A DNA stretch of 64,000 bases from Imbroritus primus (GTDB lineage: Bacteria; Pseudomonadota; Gammaproteobacteria; Burkholderiales; Burkholderiaceae): contig AKCV02000026.1 in the NCBI GenBank assembly GCA_000272025.2, positions 1 to 64,000 on the forward strand. Reading direction: 5' to 3'. The notes beneath the pieces were generated by a model. That model was not told the origin of the DNA, did no database searches, and was given only the letters and a program-made list of their open reading frames with translations. A program made the position numbers and the translations under genes. This document shows, piece after piece, positions 40,808 through 50,305 of this stretch (position 1 is the stretch's first letter; every line of letters begins with the position of its first letter).

Positions 40808-41685
40808 GCCACCGCGCTGTCGTGGAGGACGGGCGGGAGTTTGCGCGCGACCAGGACATGCACCTGGCGGGCGTCGGCGCGCACCACTTCGAACTGCACG
40901 CCTTCGATCTCGACTTTTTCGCCGCGCGTCGGCACGCGGCCCAGGGTGCTGGAAACCAGTCCCCCGACGGTATCCACCTCTTCGTCGGAGAACTGCGTGC
41001 CCAGCGTCTCGTTGAACTGTTCGATCTCGGTCAGGCCGCGTACGCGGAAGCTGCCATCCTGTGACGGGATGATGTTGTCGCCAGTGTCGTCGAAGTCGTA
41101 TTCGTCCTCGATATCGCCCACGATCTGCTCAAGCACGTCCTCGATGGTCACGAGGCCCGCCACGCCACCGTATTCGTCGACCACGATGGCAATGTGGTTG
41201 CGGTTCACGCGGAACTCGCGCAGCAGGATGTTGAGGCGTTTCGACTCGGGAATAAACACCGCCGGACGCAGTAGCTGGCGCAGGTTGAAATCGGTATCGG
41301 TGAAGTAGCGCAGCAGGTCCTTGGCGAGCAGCACGCCGATGATGTTGTCACGGCTGTCTTCGTAGACGGGAAAGCGCGAGTGCGCCGTGAGCTGCACAAA
41401 GGGAATGAACGTTTCCGGCGTATCGGTCACGTTGATCGCATCCATCTGGGCGCGCGGCACCATGATGTCGCGGGCGCACAGATCGGAAACCTCGAACACG
41501 CCTTCGATCATGGAAAGCGATTCGGCGTCGATCAGGTGGCGGGCATGGGCGTCCTGGAGGATCTCGAGCAGTTCGTCCCGCGATTCGGGCTCCGGCGAGA
41601 TCAGGTCGGTCAGGCGTTCCAGCAGGGTGCGGGGTTTATCAGCTAGTTTCGCGGAAAACTTCGGACTGGGATATGAGTCGTTCAT
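40804..41685 (-). CDS. corC: CorC/YbeX-type CBS-domain protein
   Basis: A 293-residue cytoplasmic protein with two CBS domains (about 70-195, including ARDIMVPRAQMDAINV and the second repeat after FIPESKRLNILLREF). A C-terminal transporter-associated domain (PSQDGSFRVRGLTEIEQF) follows. It lacks the DUF21 membrane part, so it is the short YbeX/CorC type linked to magnesium and cobalt homeostasis and to ribosome function in E. coli. Translation is coupled to lnt. Confidence 0.92.
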   Translation of the reverse strand: MNDSYPSPKFSAKLADKPRTLLERLTDLISPEPESRDELLEILQDAHARHLIDAESLSMIEGVFEVSDLCARDIMVPRAQMDAINVTDTPETFIPFVQLTAHSRFPVYEDSRDNIIGVLLAKDLLRYFTDTDFNLRQLLRPAVFIPESKRLNILLREFRVNRNHIAIVVDEYGGVAGLVTIEDVLEQIVGDIEDEYDFDDTGDNIIPSQDGSFRVRGLTEIEQFNETLGTQFSDEEVDTVGGLVSSTLGRVPTRGEKVEIEGVQFEVVRADARQVHVLVARKLPPVLHDSAVA

Positions 41686-41846
41686 GGCGCGCGTGCGCGT
41701 CGCGTCGTTGTTACACACATCACCAAGGATACACCAATTTCCTGACGCTTCCGGGACGCGGCAGAGCCTTGCCTGGTGGGGATTGTGACGGTGTGGAGGG
41801 CGGACCGGAGGGCGCCCGCGGACGGGCGGACCCTCCTGGTCGGCAA

Positions 41847-42620
41847 TCAGGCCGTAAACTGCCCGGCCGCGTTCAGCAGGTTCTGCGCCTGGGCGCGCAG
41901 GCTGCCCAGGTCGCTGCCGATGCCGATGAATTGCGCGCCGGCTTGGGCATAAACACCAGCAGCCTCGAGGTTGGGGGCCAGTACGCCGGCCATCTTGCCG
42001 TGTGTCCTGACCTGCTCGATGCCGCGGACGATCTGGGCCCGTACCTCCGGATGATCGGCCTGCCCCAGCATGCCCATATCGGCCGAGAGGTCGGCCGGGC
42101 CGAAGAACAGCATGTCGACTTCCGGCAGCGCCGCGATACCGGGGATGGCGCCGAAAGCTTCCAGCGTCTCGATCTGGATGCCGATGGCGATCTCGTCACC
42201 GGCTTCCTGCAGGTAGTTCGGACGTGTGCCATGCCAGGCGGCACGGCCCGCGACAGACACGCCGCGCACGCCGGCCGGCGGGTAACGCGTGGCGCGCACG
42301 ATCTCGCGTGCTTCTTCCACGCTTTGCACATACGGGAACAGGAAGTTCTTCACCCCGGCGTCGAGCATGCGCTTGATCAGCACCCGGTCATTGCACGGCG
42401 GACGCACCATGGGCGCGACGCTGCTGGAGTCCAGCACGCGCATCTGGTCGATGATGTCGCCCAGCTCGTTGGGCGAATGTTCCATGTCGAGCAGGAACCA
42501 GTCGTAGGGAATCGTCGACAGGGCTTCCACCGCCGTCGCCGAGCCGAGCGAGCACCACAGCCCGATCAGGCGCTGGTTGGCGCGCATGCGCGCGCGCAGG
42601 TCACTGATTTTGCAGACCAT
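41847..42620 (-). CDS. HpcH/HpaI-family aldolase
   Basis: A 257-residue class II pyruvate aldolase. Conserved regions are IGLWCSLGSATAVEALS, YDWFLLDMEHSPNE, MVRPPCNDRVLIKRMLDAG, GIQIETLEAFGAIPGI (metal-ligand Glu) and MLFFGPADLSADMG (metal-ligand Asp). Relatives cleave 4-hydroxy-2-oxo acids such as 2-keto-3-deoxyrhamnonate or 4-hydroxy-2-oxoheptanedioate. It follows the Bug receptor gene by 7 bp, suggesting that the receptor binds the substrate's precursor. The exact substrate is not determinable. Confidence 0.9.
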   Translation of the reverse strand: MVCKISDLRARMRANQRLIGLWCSLGSATAVEALSTIPYDWFLLDMEHSPNELGDIIDQMRVLDSSSVAPMVRPPCNDRVLIKRMLDAGVKNFLFPYVQSVEEAREIVRATRYPPAGVRGVSVAGRAAWHGTRPNYLQEAGDEIAIGIQIETLEAFGAIPGIAALPEVDMLFFGPADLSADMGMLGQADHPEVRAQIVRGIEQVRTHGKMAGVLAPNLEAAGVYAQAGAQFIGIGSDLGSLRAQAQNLLNAAGQFTA

Positions 42621-42627
42621 GGTTGCC

Positions 42628-43599
42628 TCAGTCGATCTTGACGTTGGCCGAGGTGGCGATCTTGCTCCACTGCTCGTCGCTCTTCGCCACGAAGGAGGTG
42701 AAGGCAGCCACCGAGCCGGTGGCGACTTCGTCACCCTGTTCGACCAGGCGCTTCTTCAGTTCCGGATCCTGCATGGCCTTCACATAAGCGGCGTTCAGCT
42801 TTTCGACGATGGCTGCCGGCGTGCCGGCCGGCGCGAAGATACCGATCCAGCCGGTCAGGTCGAATTGCGGGTAGCCCGACTCGCGCATGGTCGGCAGGTT
42901 GGGGAAGGCGCTCGAGCGCTTTGCGGCAGTGGTCGCCAGGCCACGCAGCTTGCCGGCCTCGATGTGGCTGCGCACGTTCGGGATGTTGGTGATCGAGAAC
43001 AGCGTTTCGCCGGCCAGCAGCGAGGTTGCGACCTGCGCGCCACCGCCGAACGGAATGTGCACGGCGTCGGTCTTGGTCTGCGTCTTGAAGTATTCGCCGG
43101 CCAGGTGGACGATCGTGCCGTTACCCGAGGAGGCGTAGTTGTACTTGCCCGGAGAGGCCTTCAGCTGGGCCACGAAGTCCTGCACCGTCTTGCCCTTGAA
43201 CTTGTCCGACGCGGCCAGGATCAGCGGCGACGAGGTCAGCTGCACCACCGGCGCCAATGCCTTGGCTGGACTGTAGCCGAGGTTCTTGTACACGGCCGGC
43301 GCAATCGAGATCGGGCCGGTACCTGAGAACAGCAGGGTGTAGCCGTCGGCCTTGGCGTTGGCCACCAGCTTGCCGCCGAGCGTGCCGCCTGCGCCGGGTT
43401 TGTTTTCCACCACGATCGACTGCTTGATTTCCTCCCCGACTTCTTTGGCTGTCATGCGGGCCACCACGTCGAAGGCGCCGCCCGCGCCGAACGGCACGAT
43501 CAGGGTAATGGGGCGGGACGGATAAGCCGGATCGGCAGCCACGTTGAAGGTGGCGGCGCTGAGCAGGGTGGCGGCGAGCAGTTTGTATTGTTGTTTCAC
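42628..43599 (-). CDS. Bug/TctC-family periplasmic solute-binding protein
   Basis: A 323-residue tripartite tricarboxylate transporter receptor. A signal peptide (KLLAATLLSAATFNVAA) precedes YPSRPITLIVPFGAGGAFDVVAR, the hallmark of Bug proteins, followed by VENKPGAGGTLGG. Start is GTG at 43599, with a good Shine-Dalgarno GGAG at 43608-43611. No TctA/TctB membrane components lie nearby, as for many orphan Bug proteins in Burkholderiales. It probably binds a small carboxylate; the aldolase downstream hints at a keto-acid or sugar-acid. Confidence 0.95.
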   Translation of the reverse strand: MKQQYKLLAATLLSAATFNVAADPAYPSRPITLIVPFGAGGAFDVVARMTAKEVGEEIKQSIVVENKPGAGGTLGGKLVANAKADGYTLLFSGTGPISIAPAVYKNLGYSPAKALAPVVQLTSSPLILAASDKFKGKTVQDFVAQLKASPGKYNYASSGNGTIVHLAGEYFKTQTKTDAVHIPFGGGAQVATSLLAGETLFSITNIPNVRSHIEAGKLRGLATTAAKRSSAFPNLPTMRESGYPQFDLTGWIGIFAPAGTPAAIVEKLNAAYVKAMQDPELKKRLVEQGDEVATGSVAAFTSFVAKSDEQWSKIATSANVKID

Positions 43600-43645
43600 G
43601 TCTGGATCTCCACGAACGACAGAACTTCTTGGTACGGAAGGGGAG

Positions 43646-43680
43646 ATTATATTGAAAAACGGGATTAAATGTTCCGTTTT
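43646..43680 (-). promoter_or_regulatory. Promoter and inverted repeat upstream of the Bug-aldolase operon
   Basis: On the minus strand a perfect TATAAT lies at 43651-43646, about 47 bp before the GTG start. An inverted repeat AAAACGGGA (43656-43664) / TTCCGTTTT (43672-43680), 8 of 9 positions matching, covers the spacer and -35 area. A weak -35 and an overlapping dyad suggest control by a regulator. IclR- or LysR-type proteins often control such operons, but none is encoded nearby. Confidence 0.55.
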
Positions 43681-44073
43681 CTTTTATTTATGCTGTTTCA
43701 ATGATGAAAAACAGAAAAAATAATATTTGAAAGGCAGAAAAATGATACGAAATGGCTTGAGAGATGGCGGAGGGCGCCTTGGTCATCGGTTTCCGTCCAG
43801 AGGGTCATACCGTGTTCACGCAAGGCAATGCCTGGCGTACCGTTTTGATGATGGTGGCGGGTGGGAGTAACTGGCCCGGACGCCTTTCACCGGGGCGCGG
43901 TGTGGGTATCGGCCGGATATGGGCGAGGGCGGAGTGTGACGTAGGGTTCTGGACGCGCGATGGGGCTGAGCCCTTCGCTGTCAGGCGCCGGTTTTGGGAT
44001 GGTTCGCTGGAGCGCGTGAAAACCGGCAAGGAGATGGATGGCGGCAGCTTTTGCATGGGCCGCCGCCATGGGT
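43681..44073. other. Non-coding region, AT-rich then GC-rich
   Basis: 43681-43750 is strikingly A/T-rich compared with the rest of the window. It contains a second, imperfect dyad CTGTTT (43693-43698) / AAACAG (43709-43714). The remainder up to moaC is GC-rich and has an open frame on the plus strand (43764-44138), which looks like random translation. I see no gene here. Confidence 0.5.
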
Positions 44074-44553
44074 TCAGGCACTGGCGTGCCAGTCCCCCGA
44101 CTTCCCACCATGTTTCTCCAGCAACCGCACGTCGCTGATCACCATGCCGCGATCGACGGCCTTGCACATATCGTAGATTGTCAGCAGGCCGACCTGCACG
44201 GCCGTCAGCGCTTCCATTTCCACACCGGTCTGGCCGCGCGTCTCGGCTTGCACGGTGCAGGTCACGGTGGCGTTGCCTTCGTCGAGCGCAAACTCGGCGG
44301 TCACGCGCGTGAGCGCCAGCGGATGGCACAGGGGAATCAGTTCCGAAGTGCGCTTGGCGCCCTGGATGGCAGCGATGCGGGCGATGCCGAGTACGTCGCC
44401 TTTCTTGGCGGTGCCGTCGCGCACCAGGGCAAAGGTGGACGGCAACATGCGGATCGTGCCGCTGGCCACGGCCACGCGATGCGTGACATCCTTGGCGCCG
44501 ACATCCACCATATGGGCTTGTCCGGCGTGGTCAAAATGGGTCAATCCGGTCAT
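44074..44553 (-). CDS. moaC: Cyclic pyranopterin monophosphate synthase
   Basis: Second step of molybdenum cofactor synthesis, forming cyclic pyranopterin monophosphate from the MoaA product; 159 residues. It begins [20 protein letters not shown] and has the family segments [52 protein letters not shown] and [10 protein letters not shown]. It is divergent from bepA. No other molybdenum-cofactor genes are in the window. Confidence 0.96.
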   Translation of the reverse strand: MTGLTHFDHAGQAHMVDVGAKDVTHRVAVASGTIRMLPSTFALVRDGTAKKGDVLGIARIAAIQGAKRTSELIPLCHPLALTRVTAEFALDEGNATVTCTVQAETRGQTGVEMEALTAVQVGLLTIYDMCKAVDRGMVISDVRLLEKHGGKSGDWHASA

Positions 44554-44659
44554 GTGCTTGAGTCGCTTCGAGTCGGGTTCCACGGGCTGCTGCAAGCCGT
44601 CGGATATGCGGTTACACCTGCAGCCGGGAACGGTTGGCAGAGAACGCTATCATAGCAAC

Positions 44660-46342
44660 ATGCGCGTCTTCCGATCTCCTTTTCCTGCCCTGTCCATGCC
44701 GCGCCGGCCACTGGCGACGGCACTGCTGATGGTTCTGTGCACCACCTCGCACGCCCAGGGTGCGCCCTTGCCGATGAGCGAGGACGCTGCCCGTGCCGCC
44801 GACCGTGTGCAGGGCAACCTGGAACGCAGCGTGCGGGCTGGCCAGGTTTCCGAGTTCGGATTGCGCAACAGTACCGTCATCGAGCCCGGCAACCAGTTGC
44901 CGGATCTGGGCGATCCGTCGACTGCCTCGTTGTCGCCCGACATGGAACGCCGCCTTGGCGACCGCATCATGCGGCAGATCCGGCGCGATCCTGCCTATAT
45001 GTCGGATCCGCTGCTGGCGGATTACCTCAACGAAATCGGCTACCGGTTGATCGAAGCCGCGCGCAAGCAGCACGTGGCCGGCTCGGGCGGCGGCGGTTCG
45101 TTTGCCTCGGGCTTCGAGATTTTCGGTGTGCGTGACCGTTCCATCAATGCCTTCGCCTTGCCGGGCGGCTATATCGGCGTGCATTCCGGATTGCTGACGG
45201 CCGCCGATACGGAATCGGAACTGGCTGCCGTGCTTGGCCATGAAATCGGCCACGTCACACAGCGCCATATCGCGCGCGGCATTGGCAAGTCGGAACAGTC
45301 GATGTGGATCGCCCTGGGCAGCCTGCTGCTCGCCGGGCTGGCTGCTTCGGCCAGTCCCGATGCGGCGCAGGCGCTGGCCCTGGGCGGGCAGGCGGCGGCC
45401 GTGCAGAATCAGTTGTCATTCTCGCGTGATGCCGAGCGCGAGGCCGACCGCGTCGGCTTCCAGATCATGCTCGCGGCCGGTTTCGATCCGCAGGGCACGG
45501 CCGATTTCTTCCGGCGCATGCAGCGCGCCACCAGCATCAGCGAATCGTCGGTGCCGTCGTATGTGCGCACGCACCCGGTAACGACCGAGCGGATCGCCGA
45601 CATGGAGAACCGTATCCGTGGCCTGAACTCCCGCCGCCAGCCGACGCCATCGGAGTTCATGTTCGCCAAGGCGCGCGCGCGGGTGCTGCAGGAGACCGCG
45701 CCGAACGGGCAGGCCAGCGTGCGCGACAGCATGCGTACGGCGCTGCAGGGTGCGCGTCCCGAACAGGTGGCCGGCCTGTGGTACGGCATCGCCGTCGCCG
45801 AACAGCAGCTGGGCCGCTACGATGCCGCCGAGGCGGCGCTCCAGGAAGCGCGGCGCGCCTATGGCAACCTGCCGGCGCAGACCTCGGGCAGCCTCAGCCT
45901 CGATCTGCTCGCCATCGAGCTGATGCGTGCACGCGGTCGCATGGACGAGGCGCTGACGCAGTCGGCTGCGGTGGTCAAGGTGTATCCGCTGTCGCGGGCT
46001 GCGGCGGTGACGTATGGCGAGACGCTGCTGGGCGCGCAGCGGCTGGACCGGGCGGTGACGTTCCTGCGCGGCAAGACGCGTGACGACCGCAGCCAGGCCA
46101 TCTGGTGGAACCTGCTGGCGCGCGCGTATGCCGCGCAAGGCAAGCGGGTGCAGCAGCATCAGGCGCTGGCCGAGCGCTATGCGCTCGAAGGTTCGCTGAA
46201 CGAGGCGGTGCAGCAGTTGCGCATCGCCCGGCAGGCGGGCGATGGCGATTTCTATCTGCTCTCGGAAGTGGATGCGCGGCTCACGCAACTGGAACGCCAG
46301 TTCCGCGAGGAGCAGCGCGACAACAAGGCGCTACCCAACTGA
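44660..46342 (+). CDS. bepA: Periplasmic M48 metalloprotease with TPR region (BepA-like)
   Basis: Periplasmic protease/chaperone in outer-membrane protein quality control, acting on LptD and BAM substrates in E. coli; 560 residues. An N-terminal signal segment (PLATALLMVLCTTSHA) precedes the M48 domain. The zinc motif is LGHEIGHVTQRH, with a third ligand in SRDAEREADRVGF. A C-terminal alpha-helical tetratricopeptide-like half follows (about 350-540). The predicted ATG is 44660. The presence of lptD, lptE and bamE here fits its known partners, though not as neighbours. Confidence 0.92.
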   Translation: MRVFRSPFPALSMPRRPLATALLMVLCTTSHAQGAPLPMSEDAARAADRVQGNLERSVRAGQVSEFGLRNSTVIEPGNQLPDLGDPSTASLSPDMERRLGDRIMRQIRRDPAYMSDPLLADYLNEIGYRLIEAARKQHVAGSGGGGSFASGFEIFGVRDRSINAFALPGGYIGVHSGLLTAADTESELAAVLGHEIGHVTQRHIARGIGKSEQSMWIALGSLLLAGLAASASPDAAQALALGGQAAAVQNQLSFSRDAEREADRVGFQIMLAAGFDPQGTADFFRRMQRATSISESSVPSYVRTHPVTTERIADMENRIRGLNSRRQPTPSEFMFAKARARVLQETAPNGQASVRDSMRTALQGARPEQVAGLWYGIAVAEQQLGRYDAAEAALQEARRAYGNLPAQTSGSLSLDLLAIELMRARGRMDEALTQSAAVVKVYPLSRAAAVTYGETLLGAQRLDRAVTFLRGKTRDDRSQAIWWNLLARAYAAQGKRVQQHQALAERYALEGSLNEAVQQLRIARQAGDGDFYLLSEVDARLTQLERQFREEQRDNKALPN

Positions 46343-46453
46343 TGGTCTGCTGCGGGTGGCGAGTGACAGTCACGCGCATCCAGCGGATACGGCTGGACGA
46401 TGCACCGCGGTGGCGCTCACGCTGGCGGCCCTGACAGCCATGGTATAGCGCCC

Positions 46454-47278
46454 TCACTGGCGGCCGAATTCCTCACCCATCTCGCGCCCCCGCGCTGCGG
46501 CGGCCTGCATGGCGCGCACGAACGCATCGCCCATGCCGGCATCGGCCATGGCGGTAAGCGCGGCGTAGGTCGTGCCGCCCTTCGACGTAACGCGCTCGCG
46601 CAGCGTGCTCACGGCTTCCGGCGATTCACCGGCCAGCGTGGCCGCACCCACGAAGGTTTCCACTGCCAGTGCACGGCCCTGTTCGGCGCTCAGTCCGAGT
46701 TCCGTGGCGGCGCGCTGCATGGCTTCGATGAAATAGAACACATAGGCCGGACCACTGCCGGAGATGGCCGTCACCGCATCGATCTGCGCATCGTCAGCCA
46801 CCCACAGGCTCTTGCCGACGGCATTGGCCACGGCGCTGGCCATGTCGCGGTCTGCAGCCGGCAACCCGGTCGGCCCGGCCAGGCCCGTCATGCCCATGCC
46901 GGCGAGGGCCGGCGTGTTCGGCATAGCGCGTACCACGCGGCTGTGGCCGTTGAGCCAGCGCGACAGGTCGGTCAGGCGAATGCCGGCGGCGACGCTGATC
47001 ACCAGGCTGTCACCGAGATGCGGCGCGAGCGCTGCACAGGCCTCGCGGAACTGCTGCGGCTTGACTGCCAGTACTAGCACATCAGCTGCGCGCAGTCCGG
47101 CGTGCGGTGCATCGGCGGTAGCGATGCCGAAGTCGGCGGACAGCCGCTGGCGCGCGTCCGCGAACGGGTCGACGGCCTGGATAGCGCTTGCCGGCACGCC
47201 GCGCTTGCGCAGGCCGCCGATGAGCGCGGTGGCCATGTTGCCGCCGCCGATGAAAGCAAAGGTCGATTGTGTCAGCAT
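46454..47278 (-). CDS. proC: Pyrroline-5-carboxylate reductase
   Basis: Last step of proline synthesis, NAD(P)H reduction of pyrroline-5-carboxylate; 274 residues. The Rossmann motif is FAFIGGGNMATALIGGL. The signature region covers VRAMPNTPALAGMG, TAISGSGPAYVFYFIEAM and VTSKGGTTYAAL. The start at 47278 is the family start. It lies 22 bp after yggS, the usual yggS-proC order. Confidence 0.97.
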   Translation of the reverse strand: MLTQSTFAFIGGGNMATALIGGLRKRGVPASAIQAVDPFADARQRLSADFGIATADAPHAGLRAADVLVLAVKPQQFREACAALAPHLGDSLVISVAAGIRLTDLSRWLNGHSRVVRAMPNTPALAGMGMTGLAGPTGLPAADRDMASAVANAVGKSLWVADDAQIDAVTAISGSGPAYVFYFIEAMQRAATELGLSAEQGRALAVETFVGAATLAGESPEAVSTLRERVTSKGGTTYAALTAMADAGMGDAFVRAMQAAAARGREMGEEFGRQ

Positions 47279-47300
47279 GATGGTGTCATTCCGTGCGTGA

Positions 47301-47999
47301 TCAGTGAGCGGCGCGTGGGCGCGCGCCGAAGATGGCTGTGCCGATGCGGACGATGGTCGCGCCCTCGGCAATGGCGGATTCGAGATCGGCCGACATGCCC
47401 ATCGAGAGAGTGTCGACTGCGAGACCCCCCGTTCGCAGGGTATCCAGGGTGTGGCGTAGCGCCGCAAAGGCGCGGCGTTGCTCAGCGGGATCGTCGGATG
47501 GTGCCGGTACTGCCATCAGGCCGCGCAAGCGCAGGTTCGGCAGTGGCGCAATTGCCTGTGCCAGGGGCAGGACCTCGGCCGGCTCGACACCGCCCTTGGT
47601 AGCTTCCCCACTGATATTGACCTGGATACAGACTTGCAGCGGCTGCAGCCCGGCGGGGCGCTGCTCGGAGAGCCGTTGCGCCAGCTTCAGGCGGTCGATG
47701 GAATGCACCCAGTCGAAGTGCTCGGCGACCTGCCGGGTCTTGTTGCTTTGTAGCGGACCAATGAAATGCCATTCGAGCTGCGGACGCAGATCGGCCAACG
47801 CAGCCATCTTGCCCAGCGCTTCCTGCACATAGTTCTCACCGAAGCAGGACTGGCCGGCCGCCACCGCCTCCCGGACCGATTCCGCAGAAAAGGTCTTGGA
47901 GACCGCCATCAGCGTGACCGGATCGGCCCGGCTGCACGCTTGTTGCGCCGTGGCAATGCGTTGGCGCACGGCTTGCAAGTTGGCGAGAATGTCGGACAT
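47301..47999 (-). CDS. yggS: PLP-binding homeostasis protein YggS/PLPHP
   Basis: Single-domain TIM-barrel PLP protein involved in vitamin B6 and amino acid homeostasis; 232 residues. The PLP lysine lies in VTLMAVSKTFSAESVREA. Other conserved parts are FGENYVQEALGKM, WHFIGPLQSNKTR, LSMGMSADLESAI and TIVRIGTAIFG. It is divergent from pilT (44 bp), an arrangement widespread in proteobacteria. Confidence 0.96.
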   Translation of the reverse strand: MSDILANLQAVRQRIATAQQACSRADPVTLMAVSKTFSAESVREAVAAGQSCFGENYVQEALGKMAALADLRPQLEWHFIGPLQSNKTRQVAEHFDWVHSIDRLKLAQRLSEQRPAGLQPLQVCIQVNISGEATKGGVEPAEVLPLAQAIAPLPNLRLRGLMAVPAPSDDPAEQRRAFAALRHTLDTLRTGGLAVDTLSMGMSADLESAIAEGATIVRIGTAIFGARPRAAH

Positions 48000-48043
48000 A
48001 ATCCAGCGATATAAAGAGATAATCGAACCCGGGGGCATTATAG

Positions 48044-49090
48044 ATGGACATCGCGCAACTGCTTGCCTTCGCTGTCAAGAGCAAGGCCTCCGACCTCCAT
48101 CTGTCGGCCGGCCTGCCACCGATGATCCGGATTCACGGCGATATGCGCCGCATCAATGTCCCGCCGTTCGAGCACAAGGATGTGCACGCCATGGTGTACG
48201 ACATCATGAGCGACAGCCAGCGCAAGGTCTACGAAGAGCACCTCGAGGTCGACTTCTCGTTCGAGATCACCGGCCTCGCGCGTTTCCGGGTCAATGCCTT
48301 CAACCAGTCGCGTGGCGCGTCCGCGGTGTTCCGGACGATTCCCTCCGAAGTGCTGACGCTCGAGACCCTCAAGGCGCCGGCGATCTTCTCGGAACTGAGC
48401 ATGAAGCCGCGCGGCCTTGTGCTGGTGACGGGCCCGACCGGTTCGGGCAAGTCGACCACGCTGGCGGCCATGGTCAACCACCGCAACGAAAACGACATGG
48501 GTCACATCCTGACGGTGGAAGACCCGATCGAATTCGTGCACAGTTCCAAGAAGAGCCTGATCAACCAGCGCGAACTCGGGCCGCATACGCACTCGTTTGC
48601 CAATGCCCTGCGCTCGGCGCTGCGCGAGGACCCCGACGTGATCCTGGTCGGCGAGCTGCGCGACCTGGAGACCATCCGCCTGGCGCTGACGGCGGCGGAA
48701 ACCGGCCACCTCGTCTTTGCCACGCTGCACACCAGCTCGGCAGCCAAGACCATCGACCGGGTGGTCGACGTGTTTCCGCCAGCCGAGAAGGAGATGGTGC
48801 GTACCATGCTGTCGGAGTCGCTGGAAGCAGTGATTTCGCAGACGCTGCTCAAGACGCGCGACGGTAACGGCCGGGTCGCGGCGCATGAGATCATGATCGC
48901 CACGCCGGCCATCCGCAACCTGATCCGCGAGAACAAGATCGCGCAGATGTATTCCATGATGCAGACGAGCTCCGCCATGGGTATGCAGACGCTCGACCAA
49001 TGCCTGGTCGATCTGGTGAAGCGCAGTGTTGTCGGGTTCGACAGCGCGCGGGCCGTCGCAAAGAATCCTGACGTCTTCATGAACCGCTGA
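48044..49090 (+). CDS. pilT: Type IV pilus retraction ATPase PilT
   Basis: Hexameric ATPase that depolymerises type IV pili for twitching motility; 348 residues. It starts MDIAQLLAFAVKSKASDLHL and has Walker A GPTGSGKSTTL, the Asp box HILTVEDPIEFVH and Walker B DPDVILVGELRDLETI. The AIRNLIRE motif near the C-terminus, required for retraction in PilT, is present. It is followed 40 bp later by its paralogue pilU. Confidence 0.98.
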   Translation: MDIAQLLAFAVKSKASDLHLSAGLPPMIRIHGDMRRINVPPFEHKDVHAMVYDIMSDSQRKVYEEHLEVDFSFEITGLARFRVNAFNQSRGASAVFRTIPSEVLTLETLKAPAIFSELSMKPRGLVLVTGPTGSGKSTTLAAMVNHRNENDMGHILTVEDPIEFVHSSKKSLINQRELGPHTHSFANALRSALREDPDVILVGELRDLETIRLALTAAETGHLVFATLHTSSAAKTIDRVVDVFPPAEKEMVRTMLSESLEAVISQTLLKTRDGNGRVAAHEIMIATPAIRNLIRENKIAQMYSMMQTSSAMGMQTLDQCLVDLVKRSVVGFDSARAVAKNPDVFMNR

Positions 49091-49143
49091 CCACAGCGGT
49101 TCGCAGCCGGGTCCGCCCGGCCGTTTTACGGGTGGACCCCATC

Positions 49144-50283
49144 ATGCTCGATCAGCAATCTGCCGAAAAGTACATCCATGACCTGCTGCAGATGATGGCA
49201 GCCAATCGCGGGTCGGACCTGTTCATCACCGCCGATTTTCCGCCGGCCATCAAGGTCGATGGCAAGATCGCGCCGGTGTCGCCGCAACCGCTGACGGCTG
49301 CCCAGGTCACGATCCTGGTGCGCTCGATCATGAACGAGCGCCAGGCCGCCGAATTCGATGCCACGCACGAGTGCAACTTCGCCCTGCAGTCGCGCGAGAC
49401 CGGGCGTTTCCGTGTCTCGGCCTTCATGCAGCAAGGCCGGCCCGGCATGGTGGCGCGGACCATCAATACGCGCATTCCGTCGGTGGCCGATCTTGCCTTG
49501 CCGCCGCAGTTGCACGATATCGTCATGGCCAAGCGCGGCCTGGTGATCGTCACCGGGGCCACCGGCTCGGGCAAATCGACCACGCTGGCAGCCATGCTGT
49601 CGCACCGCAATGCGCACTCGCATGGCCACATCATTACCATCGAGGATCCGATCGAGTACGTACATGCGCACCAGAACTGCATCGTCACGCAGCGCGAGGT
49701 CGGTATCGACACGGAGTCGTGGCACATTGCCCTGAAGAACACGCTGCGCCAGGCGCCCGATGTCATCCTGATCGGCGAAATCCGGGACCGCGACACCATG
49801 GAATACGCAATGCAGTATGCCGAGACCGGGCACCTGTGCCTCGCCACGCTGCACGCCAACAACGCCAACCAGGCCATCGACCGTATCGTCAACTTCTTCC
49901 CGGAAGACAAGCGCCAGCAGGTGCTGATCGACCTCTCGCTGAACCTCAAGGCAATGGTGTCGCAGCGGTTGCTGCCGCGCCTTGGGCAAAAGGGCCGCGT
50001 GCCTGCCGTGGAAATCATGCTGGGCACGCCGCTGGTCGCCGACCTGATCTTCAACGGCAAGATCCACGAGCTCAAGGAAGTCATCAAGAAATCGCGCGAA
50101 CAGGGCATGATCTCGTTCGATCAGGCGCTGTATGACCTCTACGAAAGCGATCTCATTTCCTACGAAGATGCGCTGCGCAATGCCGATTCGCTCAATGACC
50201 TGCGGCTGAACATCAAGCTCAACAGCCGCAAGGACGGCAAGCGCGACCTGACGGCCGGGACCGAGCATATCAATGTGATGTGA
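49144..50283 (+). CDS. pilU: Type IV pilus retraction ATPase PilU
   Basis: PilT paralogue that assists retraction; 379 residues. Walker A is GATGSGKSTTL, the Asp box is HIITIEDPIEYVH and Walker B is PDVILIGEIRDRDTM. The PilU C-terminal extension follows the core. A GTG at 49132 could add four residues, but the ATG at 49144 (MLDQQSAEKYIHDLL) fits the family. Confidence 0.95.
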   Translation: MLDQQSAEKYIHDLLQMMAANRGSDLFITADFPPAIKVDGKIAPVSPQPLTAAQVTILVRSIMNERQAAEFDATHECNFALQSRETGRFRVSAFMQQGRPGMVARTINTRIPSVADLALPPQLHDIVMAKRGLVIVTGATGSGKSTTLAAMLSHRNAHSHGHIITIEDPIEYVHAHQNCIVTQREVGIDTESWHIALKNTLRQAPDVILIGEIRDRDTMEYAMQYAETGHLCLATLHANNANQAIDRIVNFFPEDKRQQVLIDLSLNLKAMVSQRLLPRLGQKGRVPAVEIMLGTPLVADLIFNGKIHELKEVIKKSREQGMISFDQALYDLYESDLISYEDALRNADSLNDLRLNIKLNSRKDGKRDLTAGTEHINVM

Positions 50284-50305
50284 CACGCTTCATGATTCTG
50301 CTCTC

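Noticed and set aside
43764-44138. 124-residue open frame upstream of and overlapping moaC
   Set aside because: Gly/Arg/Trp-rich random-looking translation, no family motif, overlaps moaC on the other strand.
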